DNA from: Pantoea agglomerans
Lineage (GTDB): Bacteria > Pseudomonadota > Gammaproteobacteria > Enterobacterales > Enterobacteriaceae
NCBI RefSeq assembly: GCF_020149765.1
Contig: NZ_CP083809.1
Location: 3,968,001-4,032,000, forward strand
DNA: 64,000 nt
Direction of reading: 5' to 3'
The notes under the pieces are model-generated. The model was not told where the DNA came from, did no database searches, and was given only the letters and a program-made list of their open reading frames with translations. Made by a program: the position numbers and the translations under genes. Below, one piece after another: positions 49,453 to 58,828 of the stretch; within the stretch, counting starts at the first letter, position 1; each line of letters begins with the position of its first letter.

Positions 49453-51273
49453 TTACTCTTTCGGACCACGCGACGCGCGTTTGCGGTCGTTTTCGGTCAG
49501 GTGACGCTTACGGATACGGACCGACTGCGGCGTAACTTCAACCAGCTCGTCGTCATCGATGAATTCGATGGCCTGCTCAAGGGTCATCTTCACCGGCGGC
49601 ACCAGCGTCGTCGCTTCATCCGTACCGGAAGCACGCATGTTGGTCAGCTTCTTACCGGTCAGGCAGTTAACGGTCAGGTCGTTGGAGCGGCTGTGAATAC
49701 CGATGATCTGGCCTTCATAGACTTCCGCACCGTGGCCCAGGAAGAGCTTGCCGCGATCCTGCAGACCGAACAGGGCGAAGGCAACCGCTTTACCCTGGCC
49801 GTTAGAGATCAGCACGCCGTTCTGACGCTGGCCCACTTCGCCCGGACGGATGTCGTCGTAGTGGCTGAAGGTGGAATAGAGCAGACCGGTACCTGAAGTC
49901 ATGGTCATGAATTCGTTACGGAAGCCGATCAGACCACGGCTCGGGATAACGTAGTCAAGACGTACGCGGCCTTTGCCATCTGGATCCATGTTTTTCAGAT
50001 CGCCTTTACGCTCGCCCATGGCTTGCATAACCGCGCCCTGGTTGTTCTCTTCGATATCCAGCGTAACGTTCTCGAACGGCTCTTGTTTACGGCCGTCGAT
50101 TTCACGGAAGATAACTTTCGGACGAGATACCGCCAGCTCGAAGCCTTCGCGACGCATGTTTTCGATCAGCACCGACAGGTGCAGTTCGCCACGGCCCGAT
50201 ACGCGGAACGCGTCTGCGTCTTCGGTTTCTTCAACGCGCAGCGCAACGTTGTGCACCAGCTCTTTGTTCAGGCGCTCAAGGATCTGACGTGAGGTCACAT
50301 ACTTGCCTTCCTGACCGCAGAACGGCGAGGTGTTAACGTTGAAGAACATGGTCACGGTCGGTTCGTCGACGCTCAGCGCCGGCAGCGCCTCTACGTTCTG
50401 CGGGTCGCAGATGGTATCGGAGATATTCAGCTCGCCCAGACCGGTGATCGCAACGATGTCGCCCGCTTCCGCCAGGTCGGTATCGATACGCTCCAGGCCC
50501 AGGTGGCCCAGCACTTTACCGACTTTACCGTTGCGCGTTTTGCCTTCGCTGTCGATAACGGTAACCTGCTGGTTCGGCTTGATTTTGCCGCGCTTGATGC
50601 GGCCGATGCCGATCACGCCCAGATAGTTGTTGTAGTCCAGCTGCGAAATCTGCATCTGCAGCGGCGCGTCAACTTCAACCTGCGGCGGAGAAACGTGCTC
50701 AACGATCGCCTGGTACAGCGGGGTCATATCTTCAGCCATGTCGGTGTGATCCAGACCGGCGATGCCCTGCAGCGCAGACGCGTAAATAATTGGGAAATCA
50801 AGCTGCTCGTCGGTAGCGTCCAGGTTGACGAACAGGTCGAACACCTGGTCTACAACCCAGTCAGGACGCGCGCCCGGACGGTCAATCTTGTTGATAACAA
50901 CAATCGGCTTCAAACCATGGGCAAAGGCTTTTTTGGTCACGAAGCGAGTTTGCGGCATAGGGCCATCCATCGCATCGACAACCAGCAGCACCGAATCAAC
51001 CATGGACATGACGCGCTCTACCTCGCCACCAAAGTCGGCGTGTCCCGGGGTATCAACGATGTTGATACGGTAGTCATTCCATTTGATAGCGGTGTTTTTA
51101 GCGAGGATGGTAATTCCACGCTCTTTCTCCAAATCGTTGGAGTCCATCACACGCTCAGTCGCTTCGGTACGCGCGTCAAAGGTACCGGACTGTTGCAGCA
51201 GCTTATCAACCAGGGTGGTCTTACCATGGTCTACGTGCGCGATGATGGCGATGTTACGCAAATTTTCGATCAC
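49453..51273 (-). CDS. typA: Ribosome-dependent GTPase TypA/BipA
   Basis: A 606-residue translational GTPase with EF-G-like domains. G1 is AHVDHGKTT (12-20), G3 is [10 protein letters not shown] and G4 is NKID; a BipA-specific C-terminal domain follows. It assists 50S assembly and growth at low temperature. The start is GTG with a GAGG ribosome site. It is divergent from glnA, and a promoter (-35 TTCAGT 51329-51334, -10 TACAAT 51306-51311, 17-bp spacer) is convincing. Confidence 0.97.
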   Translation of the reverse strand: MIENLRNIAIIAHVDHGKTTLVDKLLQQSGTFDARTEATERVMDSNDLEKERGITILAKNTAIKWNDYRINIVDTPGHADFGGEVERVMSMVDSVLLVVDAMDGPMPQTRFVTKKAFAHGLKPIVVINKIDRPGARPDWVVDQVFDLFVNLDATDEQLDFPIIYASALQGIAGLDHTDMAEDMTPLYQAIVEHVSPPQVEVDAPLQMQISQLDYNNYLGVIGIGRIKRGKIKPNQQVTVIDSEGKTRNGKVGKVLGHLGLERIDTDLAEAGDIVAITGLGELNISDTICDPQNVEALPALSVDEPTVTMFFNVNTSPFCGQEGKYVTSRQILERLNKELVHNVALRVEETEDADAFRVSGRGELHLSVLIENMRREGFELAVSRPKVIFREIDGRKQEPFENVTLDIEENNQGAVMQAMGERKGDLKNMDPDGKGRVRLDYVIPSRGLIGFRNEFMTMTSGTGLLYSTFSHYDDIRPGEVGQRQNGVLISNGQGKAVAFALFGLQDRGKLFLGHGAEVYEGQIIGIHSRSNDLTVNCLTGKKLTNMRASGTDEATTLVPPVKMTLEQAIEFIDDDELVEVTPQSVRIRKRHLTENDRKRASRGPKE

Positions 51274-51305
51274 AACTTTGCCTCAGGCATTAGAAATAGC
51301 GCGCT

Positions 51306-51334
51306 ATTGTACACGGATTAAGCGGGATACTGAA
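51306..51334 (-). promoter_or_regulatory. typA promoter
   Basis: Minus strand -35 TTCAGT (51329-51334) and -10 TACAAT (51306-51311) with a 17-bp spacer, about 25 nt from the expected start site to the GTG. Confidence 0.6.
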
Positions 51335-51421
51335 CACGATCACACTTTTCACCTGAAGTTTATTGCAATGGCGGAAATTTGCGCTGGATGCGGTGCAGTT
51401 AATGCACTAAGTTGGGGGTTT

Positions 51422-51487
51422 GCACTCTTTTGGTGCTTATGAAATGCACTGAAGCACGTTTTTGGTGCAAAGTTACCAGCCTGGTGC
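51422..51487 (+). promoter_or_regulatory. NtrC enhancer of glnA: three sites
   Basis: GCACTCTTTTGGTGC (51422-51436) and GCACGTTTTTGGTGC (51454-51468) both match the NtrC consensus (GCAC-N5-TGGTGC), 32 bp apart centre to centre. A weaker third copy ACCAGCCTGGTGC is at 51475-51487. Counted from the sigma-54 start site near 51571, centres are about -142, -110 and -90. This reproduces the E. coli glnA enhancer (sites 1, 2 and 3). Confidence 0.92.
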
Positions 51488-51543
51488 AGCGCGCTGGCAA
51501 CAAAAGGGTGCGCGCAGGCGGGATTTAGCCTTGTTAAAGAAAG

Positions 51544-51560
51544 TTGGCACAGAATTCGCT
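51544..51560 (+). promoter_or_regulatory. glnAp2, sigma-54 promoter
   Basis: TTGGCACAGAATTCGCT carries the GG at -24 and GC at -12 with the required 10-bp spacing. It is almost the same as E. coli glnAp2. The start site is expected near 51571, leaving a leader of about 137 nt, longer than in E. coli. It is activated by phosphorylated NtrC bound at 51422-51487. Confidence 0.92.
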
Positions 51561-51707
51561 TTATCTCTTTCAAGCGAAAACAGCAGTTGCACGACAGTTG
51601 CAGAGCTTGCCGAGATCGGTTGGTTGGGAATGGCGGTCAGACACAGTAGGTTCAGACGACGCAGCCACTCGCCACGATGATAATGACCCTTTCCAGGAGA
51701 GTTGAGT

Positions 51708-53117
51708 ATGTCCGCTGAACACGTTCTCTCGATGATGAACGAGCATGAAGTTAAGTTTGTTGACCTGCGTTTTACCGATACCAAAGGTAAAGAACAGCAC
51801 GTTACTATCCCTGCTCACCAGGTTAACGCTGACTTCTTCGAAGAAGGCAAAATGTTTGACGGCTCCTCTATCGGCGGCTGGAAAGGCATTAACGAATCAG
51901 ACATGGTGCTGATGCCGGACGCGACGACCGCCGTTCTGGATCCGTTCTTCGAAGACCCGACGCTGATCATCCGTTGTGACATCCTCGAGCCGGGCACCAT
52001 GCAGGGCTACGATCGCGACCCGCGCTCCATCGCCAAACGCGCTGAAGAGTATCTGCGCGCGTCCGGCATCGCCGACACCGTGCTGTTTGGGCCAGAGCCG
52101 GAATTCTTCCTGTTCGACGACATTCGTTTCGGTTCCTCTACCTCCGGCTCGCACGTTGCTATCGACGATATCGAAGCGGCCTGGAACACCGGTAAAGAGT
52201 ACGAAGGCGGCAACAAAGGCCACCGTCCGGGCCTGAAAGGCGGCTATTTCCCGGTTCCGCCGGTAGACTCCTCGCAGGACATCCGTTCTGCTATGTGTCT
52301 GACCATGGAGCAGATGGGCCTGGTGGTTGAAGCACATCACCACGAAGTCGCAACCGCTGGTCAGAACGAAGTGGCAACCCGCTTCAACACCATGACCAAG
52401 AAAGCAGACGAAATTCAGATCTACAAATATGTGGTGCACAACGTCGCGCACGCCTACGGCAAAACGGCGACCTTTATGCCGAAGCCGATGTTCGGCGATA
52501 ACGGCTCTGGTATGCACTGCCACATGTCGCTCTCTAAAGGCGGCGTGAACCTGTTCGCAGGCGACAAATACGGCGGCCTGTCTGAAACCGCGCTGTTCTA
52601 CATCGGCGGCATCATCAAACACGCAAAAGCAATCAACGCCCTGGCGAACCCGACCACCAACTCCTACAAGCGTCTGGTGCCGGGCTACGAAGCGCCGGTT
52701 ATGCTGGCCTACTCTGCCCGTAACCGTTCTGCCTCTATCCGTATCCCGGTTGTTGCCAGCCCTAAAGCACGTCGTATCGAAGCGCGCTTCCCGGATCCGG
52801 CCGCTAACCCGTACCTGGCGTTCACCGCTCTGCTGATGGCTGGCCTGGACGGCGTGATCAATAAGATCCACCCGGGCGATGCAATGGACAAAAACCTGTA
52901 CGATCTGCCGCCGGAAGAAGAAGCGGAGATTCCAAAAGTTGCCGGTTCTCTGGAAGAGGCGCTGAACGCCCTGAACGAAGACCGCGAGTTCCTGACCCGC
53001 GGCGGCGTGTTCACCGACGACGCCATCGATGCCTACATCGAACTGCGTAAAGTTGAAAACGACCGCGTTCGCATGACGCCGCATCCGGTTGAGTTCGAAC
53101 TCTACTACAGCGTTTAA
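51708..53117 (+). CDS. glnA: Glutamine synthetase, type I
   Basis: A 469-residue GSI-beta enzyme that makes glutamine from glutamate, ammonia and ATP as a dodecamer. The beta-grasp N-terminal domain ([20 protein letters not shown]) precedes the catalytic domain. Active-site segments include [20 protein letters not shown] and NRSASIRIP. The adenylylated tyrosine lies in [10 protein letters not shown]. Collinear with E. coli GlnA. The ATG at 51708 follows AGGAG; a TTG two codons upstream is ignored. Controlled by NtrC/sigma-54 and, at the protein level, by GlnE adenylylation. Confidence 0.99.
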   Translation: MSAEHVLSMMNEHEVKFVDLRFTDTKGKEQHVTIPAHQVNADFFEEGKMFDGSSIGGWKGINESDMVLMPDATTAVLDPFFEDPTLIIRCDILEPGTMQGYDRDPRSIAKRAEEYLRASGIADTVLFGPEPEFFLFDDIRFGSSTSGSHVAIDDIEAAWNTGKEYEGGNKGHRPGLKGGYFPVPPVDSSQDIRSAMCLTMEQMGLVVEAHHHEVATAGQNEVATRFNTMTKKADEIQIYKYVVHNVAHAYGKTATFMPKPMFGDNGSGMHCHMSLSKGGVNLFAGDKYGGLSETALFYIGGIIKHAKAINALANPTTNSYKRLVPGYEAPVMLAYSARNRSASIRIPVVASPKARRIEARFPDPAANPYLAFTALLMAGLDGVINKIHPGDAMDKNLYDLPPEEEAEIPKVAGSLEEALNALNEDREFLTRGGVFTDDAIDAYIELRKVENDRVRMTPHPVEFELYYSV

Positions 53118-53259
53118 TCTTTAATTCTGCACCGGTCGCGTTGCCGTCTCTGGCGGCAACAGGATAGATCCCGAGGCTGCTAACGCAGCGGCGACGCGCA
53201 AGGCGCAGAAGATTTTTGTTGCCGTGGAAACTTTAGCCCATCTCCGGATGGGCTTTTTT
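53118..53259 (+). ncRNA. glnZ: glnA 3' UTR, possible GlnZ-type sRNA
   Basis: In E. coli the glnA 3' end is processed by RNase E into the Hfq-dependent sRNA GlnZ, which regulates carbon-nitrogen genes. Here the 3' region is about 140 nt, has an internal TTGCCG / CGGCAA hairpin and ends in a strong intrinsic terminator with at least five T. The position, the terminator and its polyU tail fit a released 3' UTR sRNA. The 5' end and the targets are not visible in sequence. Confidence 0.5.
53235..53259 (+). terminator. glnA terminator
   Basis: Stem AGCCCATC / GATGGGCT (53235-53254), loop TCCG, followed by a T run. It separates glnA from glnLG. Confidence 0.93.
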
Positions 53260-53305
53260 CGCCGCGAAATCATCGTTCAGCCGTCTGGAAACAGGCGCGG
53301 AAGAG

Positions 53306-53327
53306 TATAATGCACTAAATTAGTGCA
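53306..53327 (+). promoter_or_regulatory. glnL promoter with overlapping NtrC site
   Basis: A perfect -10 TATAAT (53306-53311) overlaps by one base a 17-bp perfect palindrome TGCACTAAATTAGTGCA (53311-53327), an NtrC-type site. In E. coli glnLp is likewise covered by NtrC, which represses it. The -35 region is weak. Confidence 0.82.
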
Positions 53328-53339
53328 GAGGAACGCTGT

Positions 53340-54389
53340 ATGGCAACTGGCTCCTTGCCCGACGCGGGGCAAATTCTCAACTCCCTGATAAACAGTGTTC
53401 TGCTGGTAGATGACGATCTGGTCATCCACTACGCCAATCCGGCGGCGCAGCAGTTACTGGCGCAAAGCTCACGCAAACTGTTCGGCACGCCGCTGCCCGA
53501 TCTGACCGGCTATTTTTCGCTGAATATCGAGGTGATGCGCGAGAGTCTGGGTGCTGGCCAGGGTTTTACCGACAGCGAAGTGACGCTGGTGGTTGACGGC
53601 CGCGCGCATGTGATGGCGCTGACGGCGCAACGGCTGCCGGACGGGTTTATTCTGCTGGAGATGGCGCCGATGGATAACCAGCGCCGCCTTAGCCAGGAGC
53701 AGCTTCAGCATGCGCAGCAGGTCGCAGCGCGCGATCTGGTGCGGGGGCTCGCTCACGAAATTAAAAATCCGCTGGGTGGACTTCGCGGCGCGGCGCAGCT
53801 GCTGTCGCGCGCCCTGCCCGATCCGTCGCTGAACGAATATACCAAAGTGATTATCGAGCAGGCTGACCGCCTGCGTAATCTGGTGGACCGCCTGCTCGGC
53901 CCGCAACAGCCAGGCATGCATATCACGCAGAGCATTCACCAGGTGGCGGAGCGAGTAGTCAATCTGGTGTCGATGGAGCTGCCGGAGAATGTCGCGCTAG
54001 TGCGTGATTACGATCCCAGCCTGCCGGAGCTGCCGCACGACCCCGATCAGATTGAGCAGGTATTGCTGAACGTGGTACGCAACGCGCTGCAGGCGCTGGG
54101 CGACGAGGGCGGCACCATTATTTTACGCACTCGCACCGCCTTCCAGCTTACGCTGCACGGCACGCGCTATCGGCTGGTGGCGCGTATCGACGTTGAGGAT
54201 GACGGCCCCGGTATTCCGGCTCAGCTGCAGGATACGCTGTTCTATCCGATGGTGAGCGGACGCGAAGGCGGCACCGGCCTGGGTCTCTCTATCGCCCGTA
54301 GCCTGATTGATCAGCATTCAGGAAAAATTGAATTCAATAGTTGGCCTGGACACACCGAATTTTCGGTTTATCTGCCTATTCGCCAGTGA
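53340..54389 (+). CDS. glnL: Nitrogen regulation sensor kinase NtrB
   Basis: A 349-residue cytoplasmic histidine kinase/phosphatase that controls NtrC in response to PII (GlnB). A PAS domain (about 10-110) comes first. The phosphorylated histidine is in [12 protein letters not shown], followed by the N box [10 protein letters not shown]1 DDGPGIP and G2 [11 protein letters not shown]. Matches E. coli GlnL (349). It is 222 nt after glnA and 7 nt before glnG. Confidence 0.98.
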   Translation: MATGSLPDAGQILNSLINSVLLVDDDLVIHYANPAAQQLLAQSSRKLFGTPLPDLTGYFSLNIEVMRESLGAGQGFTDSEVTLVVDGRAHVMALTAQRLPDGFILLEMAPMDNQRRLSQEQLQHAQQVAARDLVRGLAHEIKNPLGGLRGAAQLLSRALPDPSLNEYTKVIIEQADRLRNLVDRLLGPQQPGMHITQSIHQVAERVVNLVSMELPENVALVRDYDPSLPELPHDPDQIEQVLLNVVRNALQALGDEGGTIILRTRTAFQLTLHGTRYRLVARIDVEDDGPGIPAQLQDTLFYPMVSGREGGTGLGLSIARSLIDQHSGKIEFNSWPGHTEFSVYLPIRQ

Positions 54390-54396
54390 GGTTTCT

Positions 54397-55806
54397 ATGC
54401 AACGAGGGATAGTCTGGATCGTCGATGACGATAGCTCCATCCGCTGGGTGCTTGAACGCGCGCTTACTGGAGCCGGGTTAAGCTGCGCCACTTTCGACAG
54501 CGGCAATGAGGTGCTGGACGCGCTCTCGAGCAAAACCCCAGACGTTTTACTGTCAGATATTCGCATGCCGGGCATGGATGGGCTGGCGCTGCTGAAACAG
54601 ATTAAACAGCGTCATCCGATGCTTCCGGTCATCATTATGACGGCGCATTCCGACCTGGACGCGGCCGTCAGCGCTTATCAGCAAGGGGCGTTCGACTATC
54701 TGCCCAAGCCTTTCGATATTGATGAAGCGGTAGCGCTGGTCGAGCGCGCCATCAGCCACTATCAGGAGCAGCAGCAGCCGCGTAATCAGCCGGTCAGCGG
54801 CCCAACCACCGATATCATCGGCGAAGCGCCGGCAATGCAGGATGTGTTCCGCATTATTGGCCGTTTGTCGCGCTCGTCGATCAGCGTGCTGATCAACGGC
54901 GAATCGGGCACCGGGAAAGAGCTGGTCGCGCACGCGCTGCATCGTCACAGCCCGCGCGCCAAAGCGCCTTTTATCGCGCTTAATATGGCGGCCATCCCAA
55001 AAGATCTGATCGAGTCAGAGCTGTTTGGCCATGAAAAAGGGGCCTTTACCGGCGCGAATCAGATTCGTCAGGGGCGTTTCGAGCAGGCGGACGGCGGCAC
55101 GCTGTTTCTGGATGAGATCGGCGATATGCCGCTCGACGTGCAGACGCGCCTGCTGCGCGTGCTGGCCGACGGACAGTTTTACCGCGTCGGCGGCTATGCG
55201 CCGGTCAAAGTCGACGTGCGCATTATTGCGGCGACGCATCAGAATCTCGAGCTGCGGGTGCAGGAAGGCAAATTCCGCGAGGATCTATTCCATCGTCTGA
55301 ACGTGATCCGCGTGCATCTGCCGCCGCTGCGCGAGCGCCGTGAGGATATTCCTCGCCTGGCGCGCTACTTCCTGCAGGTGGCGGCCCGCGAGCTGGGCGT
55401 CGAGGCGAAAATCCTCCATCCGGAAACCGAAGCGGCGCTGACCCGACTGCACTGGTCCGGCAACGTGCGGCAGCTGGAGAACACCTGTCGCTGGCTGACG
55501 GTGATGGCGGCCGGTCAGGAGGTGCTGATTCAGGATCTGCCGCCTGAACTCTTTGAGTCCAGCACGCCGGAAAATCCGGTGCAGTCGCTGCCGGACAGCT
55601 GGGCGACCCTGCTGGCGCAGTGGGCCGACCGCGCGCTGCGTTCCGGTCATCAAAACTTGCTCTCTGAAGCGCAGCCGGAGATGGAGCGTACGCTGCTGAC
55701 TACCGCCCTGCGTCATACGCAGGGACACAAGCAGGAAGCGGCAAGGCTGCTGGGCTGGGGACGTAATACCCTCACGCGCAAGCTGAAAGAGCTGGGCATG
55801 GAGTAA
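54397..55806 (+). CDS. glnG: Nitrogen regulator NtrC
   Basis: A 469-residue sigma-54 enhancer-binding activator. The receiver domain (about 1-120) has the phosphorylated Asp in [12 protein letters not shown]. The AAA+ domain (about 140-370) has Walker A GESGTGKE and the sigma-54 contact loop GAFTGA. The C-terminal Fis-type helix-turn-helix is [22 protein letters not shown]. The ATG at 54397 equals the E. coli start; a 30-codon upstream extension is non-coding. Binds the sites described at glnA and glnL. Confidence 0.98.
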   Translation: MQRGIVWIVDDDSSIRWVLERALTGAGLSCATFDSGNEVLDALSSKTPDVLLSDIRMPGMDGLALLKQIKQRHPMLPVIIMTAHSDLDAAVSAYQQGAFDYLPKPFDIDEAVALVERAISHYQEQQQPRNQPVSGPTTDIIGEAPAMQDVFRIIGRLSRSSISVLINGESGTGKELVAHALHRHSPRAKAPFIALNMAAIPKDLIESELFGHEKGAFTGANQIRQGRFEQADGGTLFLDEIGDMPLDVQTRLLRVLADGQFYRVGGYAPVKVDVRIIAATHQNLELRVQEGKFREDLFHRLNVIRVHLPPLRERREDIPRLARYFLQVAARELGVEAKILHPETEAALTRLHWSGNVRQLENTCRWLTVMAAGQEVLIQDLPPELFESSTPENPVQSLPDSWATLLAQWADRALRSGHQNLLSEAQPEMERTLLTTALRHTQGHKQEAARLLGWGRNTLTRKLKELGME

Positions 55807-55908
55807 CAGGCGATCGGTCAGGGCGACCTTTACATGAAGCGTCGCCTTGCCCCGCTTTACATGCCGATGCCGTTCAGTATCATACGGGCGGCTATCGGGA
55901 GATGAACG

Positions 55909-56034
55909 ATGACAGATGCCTTTCTTCACATGATTTCGCAAAATGCCGCCGCGATCGGCAGCGCCCTCGGCCACTCGCCGCAGGCTGCCTTCGCGACCGT
56001 GCTGTGCGCAATTATGGTCACCCTGTTTAACTGA
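55909..56034 (+). CDS. yshB: Small membrane protein YshB
   Basis: A 41-residue protein, MTDAFLHMISQNAAAIGSALG..., ending ATVLCAIMVTLFN. A GGGAG ribosome site lies 7 nt before the ATG. E. coli YshB (36 residues) occupies the same place between glnG and hemN and ends with the similar AAVLCAAMIGLFS pattern. It has one C-terminal membrane segment (about 24-40). In Salmonella, YshB is linked to intracellular replication. Too short for most gene finders. Confidence 0.82.
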   Translation: MTDAFLHMISQNAAAIGSALGHSPQAAFATVLCAIMVTLFN

Positions 56035-56057
56035 ACACCGCGCCAGCGCGTTTTCGC

Positions 56058-57431
56058 CTAAATCACGCGTGAAAACTGCTGCTGGTGCGCCTTCTGGCGC
56101 AGATAAACGTCAAAGCACATACAGATGTTGCGGATCAGCAAACGGCCTGCGCCGGTAACCTGCAAACCGCCCGCGCGCCGCTCCACCAGCCCATCGTCGA
56201 CCAGCGGCTGCAGCAGGGCTAAATCCTCCGCGAAATAGTCGCAGAAGCGAATCCCGTGCTGCGCTTCGATAGCGCTGAAATCGAGCGAGAAGTTGCAAAT
56301 AAGCGTCTTGATCACGTCGCGACGCAGGCAATCGTCTGCGGTAAGCGCGACGCCGCGCCAGAGCGCCTCGCCGCGCGTCGCCACCGCGTCGTACCAGCGG
56401 TTTAGCTCTTTCTCGTTCTGCGCGTAACTGTCGCCGATCATGCTGATGGCGGAGACGCCGAGCCCCAGCAGATCGCTGTCGCCCTGCGTGGTATAGCCCT
56501 GGAAGTTGCGATGCAGCAGCCCGGCGCGCTGCGCCTGAGCCAGTTCGTCCTGCGGCTTCGCAAAGTGATCCATGCCGATAAATTCATAGCCCTGCTGCGT
56601 CAGCGTCGCGATGGTCTGCTGCAAGATTTGCAGCTTCTGCTGCGCCGACGGCAGCTCCTGCTCTTTGATTTTACGCTGCGCCGCAAACAGCGCCGGCAGA
56701 TGTGCGTAGTTGAACACGCTCATGCGGTCTGGATTAAGCGCTATCACCCGCTGCAGCGTATACGCGAAGCTCTCCGGCGTTTGCAGCGGCAACCCGTAGA
56801 TAAGATCGATGCTGGTAGAGTGAAATCCCTGCTCGCGCGCCCGCGCCATCAGCGCAAAGATCGCCTCTTCATCCTGAACGCGATTCACCCGCTCCTGCAC
56901 CGCTTTATTAAAGTCCTGCACGCCCATACTCAGCCGGTTAAAGCCGAGCTGACGCAGGTGCGAGATGGTATCGGGATCGATTTCGCGCGGATCGACCTCG
57001 ATCGACATCTCCAGATCCTCCGCCAGGCTGAAGTGATCCCTTAGCAATGCCACCAGCCGTGAAAGCTGGTCATGGTTGAGAAACGTCGGCGTGCCGCCGC
57101 CCCAGTGCAGCTGCGTGACGCGTCGATCGCGGAACAGCGGCGCGCGCTGCCGAATCTCCTGCGCCAGCGCGTCGAGATAGCGGTCTGCTTTGTGCAGCTG
57201 ACGCGTTACAATCTTATTGCAGCCGCAGAAATAGCAGAGCTTATGGCAGAACGGGATATGCACGTAGAGCGACAGCGGGCGCTCCGGATAGCGCGCCACG
57301 GCACGCTGAAAATCCGCCTCGCCGTAGCTGTCGCTGAATTCAAGCGCAGTGGGGTATGAGGTATAGCGCGGACCGGCGTAGTTGTACTTTTCAATAAGCC
57401 GCTGGTCCCAGGAGACAGGTTGCAAAGACAT
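56058..57431 (-). CDS. hemN: Oxygen-independent coproporphyrinogen III oxidase
   Basis: A 457-residue radical SAM enzyme that decarboxylates coproporphyrinogen III anaerobically. The iron-sulfur motif is CHKLCYFCGC, whose first three cysteines form the Cx3CxxC cluster motif. The GGGTPTFL and SIEVDPREI segments bind SAM, and the protein ends in the conserved RQKAHQQQFSRVI. The ATG at 57431 has a strong GGAAGGAG site and matches the E. coli start. A 57-codon ORF ends 2 nt before it. Confidence 0.98.
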   Translation of the reverse strand: MSLQPVSWDQRLIEKYNYAGPRYTSYPTALEFSDSYGEADFQRAVARYPERPLSLYVHIPFCHKLCYFCGCNKIVTRQLHKADRYLDALAQEIRQRAPLFRDRRVTQLHWGGGTPTFLNHDQLSRLVALLRDHFSLAEDLEMSIEVDPREIDPDTISHLRQLGFNRLSMGVQDFNKAVQERVNRVQDEEAIFALMARAREQGFHSTSIDLIYGLPLQTPESFAYTLQRVIALNPDRMSVFNYAHLPALFAAQRKIKEQELPSAQQKLQILQQTIATLTQQGYEFIGMDHFAKPQDELAQAQRAGLLHRNFQGYTTQGDSDLLGLGVSAISMIGDSYAQNEKELNRWYDAVATRGEALWRGVALTADDCLRRDVIKTLICNFSLDFSAIEAQHGIRFCDYFAEDLALLQPLVDDGLVERRAGGLQVTGAGRLLIRNICMCFDVYLRQKAHQQQFSRVI

Positions 57432-57433
57432 GC

Positions 57434-57607
57434 TTACTCCTTCCGGTGACGTCTGAGAGAAGGTCGCGATGCAGAAGAGAGGAAAGGTGGGCGGCACTGA
57501 ACCCGACGTAAACGAGACTTCAGACGCGACAGGCGGCGTAGTTTAGCCAATAACCAGATGAGATAACATGTCAGCAGCAGCGCTAAAATTGATCCAGGCC
57601 AAAACAT
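57434..57607 (-). CDS. Putative small membrane ORF upstream of hemN
   Basis: A 57-residue frame starts at the ATG at 57607, 9 nt after an AGG-type ribosome site, and ends at a TAA that lies inside the hemN ribosome site, 2 nt before the hemN ATG. It reads one clear membrane segment (about residues 3-21, WPGSILALLLTCYLIWLLA) followed by a tail with about 15 Lys/Arg. The layout suggests translational coupling to hemN. I do not recognise a homologue, and conservation is untested, so this is a candidate rather than a certain gene. Confidence 0.45.
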   Translation of the reverse strand: MFWPGSILALLLTCYLIWLLAKLRRLSRLKSRLRRVQCRPPFLSSASRPSLRRHRKE

Positions 57608-57628
57608 AACGATTTACCTGTCTGGCGC

Positions 57629-57650
57629 GGCATGCGCCGGAACGCATGCC
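57629..57650. repeat. Perfect 8-bp hairpin between yihI and hemN
   Basis: GGCATGCG (57629-57636) and CGCATGCC (57643-57650) flank CCGGAA. It precedes the small ORF on the minus strand. The minus-strand T run lies before the hairpin, not after, so it is not a minus-strand terminator. Confidence 0.6.
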
Positions 57651-57661
57651 GATCAAAAAAC

Positions 57662-58180
57662 TCAGTTGCCTTTCAGCAGGCGATACATATCTTCTTCTGC
57701 CTGCTCGTCGTCCGCCTCATCATCCATGTTGATGCCGAGCTGCTCCATCAGTTCATCGATGCGGTCCAGGGTTTCATCCAGCCAGGCCTGCTCTTCCGCT
57801 GACAGCGTATCGCCGCTCTCCATGCGATCCAGCAGCGCGTCGAGACGCTCGCTGTTTTCCAGCTGTGCCAGTTCCTCTTCCGGGCTAAGGCGCACTTTTT
57901 TCGCAGCCGGCTTCGCCGCTTTTTTTACCGGCGAGCTTACCGTTGCGCCATCCGCCACCAGCGGGATCGGCTTTTTACTGCCGATGCGCGGATCTTTGGC
58001 TTTGCTGCCCTGGCCAGATTTTTCTGCGCTGGCAGCAGGATTGGCGCGGCTGCCAGATGCGTTGCCGCGATGCTTTTTGTCACGCTTGCGATCGCGTGCG
58101 GCCGCATTGAGTTCTTCGCGCGATTTGCGCTTTGTTTTGCTTGCCGGTTTAGCGTGCGCGCCGCGTACAGGTTGCTTCAT
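57662..58180 (-). CDS. yihI: Der GTPase-activating protein YihI
   Basis: A 172-residue protein that stimulates the GTPase activity of the ribosome assembly factor Der. It has a basic, Lys/Arg/Pro/Ala-rich disordered first half ([25 protein letters not shown]) and an acidic helical second half ([27 protein letters not shown]..., [16 protein letters not shown]), the known two-part design. The ATG at 58180 follows E. coli ([12 protein letters not shown]). It lies upstream of hemN on the same strand. Confidence 0.92.
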   Translation of the reverse strand: MKQPVRGAHAKPASKTKRKSREELNAAARDRKRDKKHRGNASGSRANPAASAEKSGQGSKAKDPRIGSKKPIPLVADGATVSSPVKKAAKPAAKKVRLSPEEELAQLENSERLDALLDRMESGDTLSAEEQAWLDETLDRIDELMEQLGINMDDEADDEQAEEDMYRLLKGN

Positions 58181-58344
58181 GATGTTAGGTCTCACTGTTT
58201 TAATCAGTATCAGTATAACCCTCTCACTCCTGACGCTACTTTTTTGTCGGCGATGCGCACCTTAATGTACGTATCCTCTTCTCAAGCTCGTCTGACACTA
58301 GAGGGAACAGAATTGCGGCGAAATCTAGCAGAAAGCGGACAAAG

Positions 58345-58575
58345 AAAAAAGGCGACAGCCTAATGCTGTCGCCTTATTTCGCACCTTCCGCAGAAGGAAT
58401 CATATTTTTAATCCCTTTTGGCTCGCAACGTCCCGGTCGATCCCGCGCCTGCTCAACTCCTGAGCGAATCCCTGTCCCTGTCCGGTCTGCTATCCCTGAC
58501 CGTATCCTTTCCTTTGCTCGCGGTCGTCCCGACGCTCCTGAGCACATCATCCTGATGGGTGCTGCCCTGCACTGC
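58345..58575 (-). ncRNA. csrC: CsrC, CsrA-sequestering sRNA
   Basis: On the minus strand the region carries about 14 GGA motifs, many as AGGA or GGGA in loop-like contexts, the hallmark of CsrB/CsrC. It ends with the hairpin GGCGACAGC / GCTGTCGCC and TTTTTTCTTTG (3' end near 58345), almost the same terminator as E. coli csrC. The gene lies between yihI and engB as in E. coli. The 5' end is estimated near 58575 from a TACAT-type -10 (58581-58586). The AGG-rich body is otherwise diverged. It titrates CsrA under BarA-UvrY control. Confidence 0.88.
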
Positions 58576-58828
58576 CCAATAATGTAGACCAACCTGCGGA
58601 ACCCACAACCTGACATCTGCGTTATTTGCGCATTTAAACGGCTCCATATCTTCAAGCCATTGATTATAATGATTTTAAATTTTCAAATTTTTTAATAAAA
58701 GCAGTAATCACTGGCAGCTTTTATAGCTGATATCTTACAAAAGCCAGCCGATCGATGCTGTCGGGCACTTTTGCGCCATAACGCGTATAATCAGCGCCAA
58801 TGCCCGCATTCGTCTCTGGAGTTAAACT

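Noticed and set aside
51897..53084. 395-codon antisense frame over glnA
   Set aside because: Shadow of the highly biased glnA gene; no domain.
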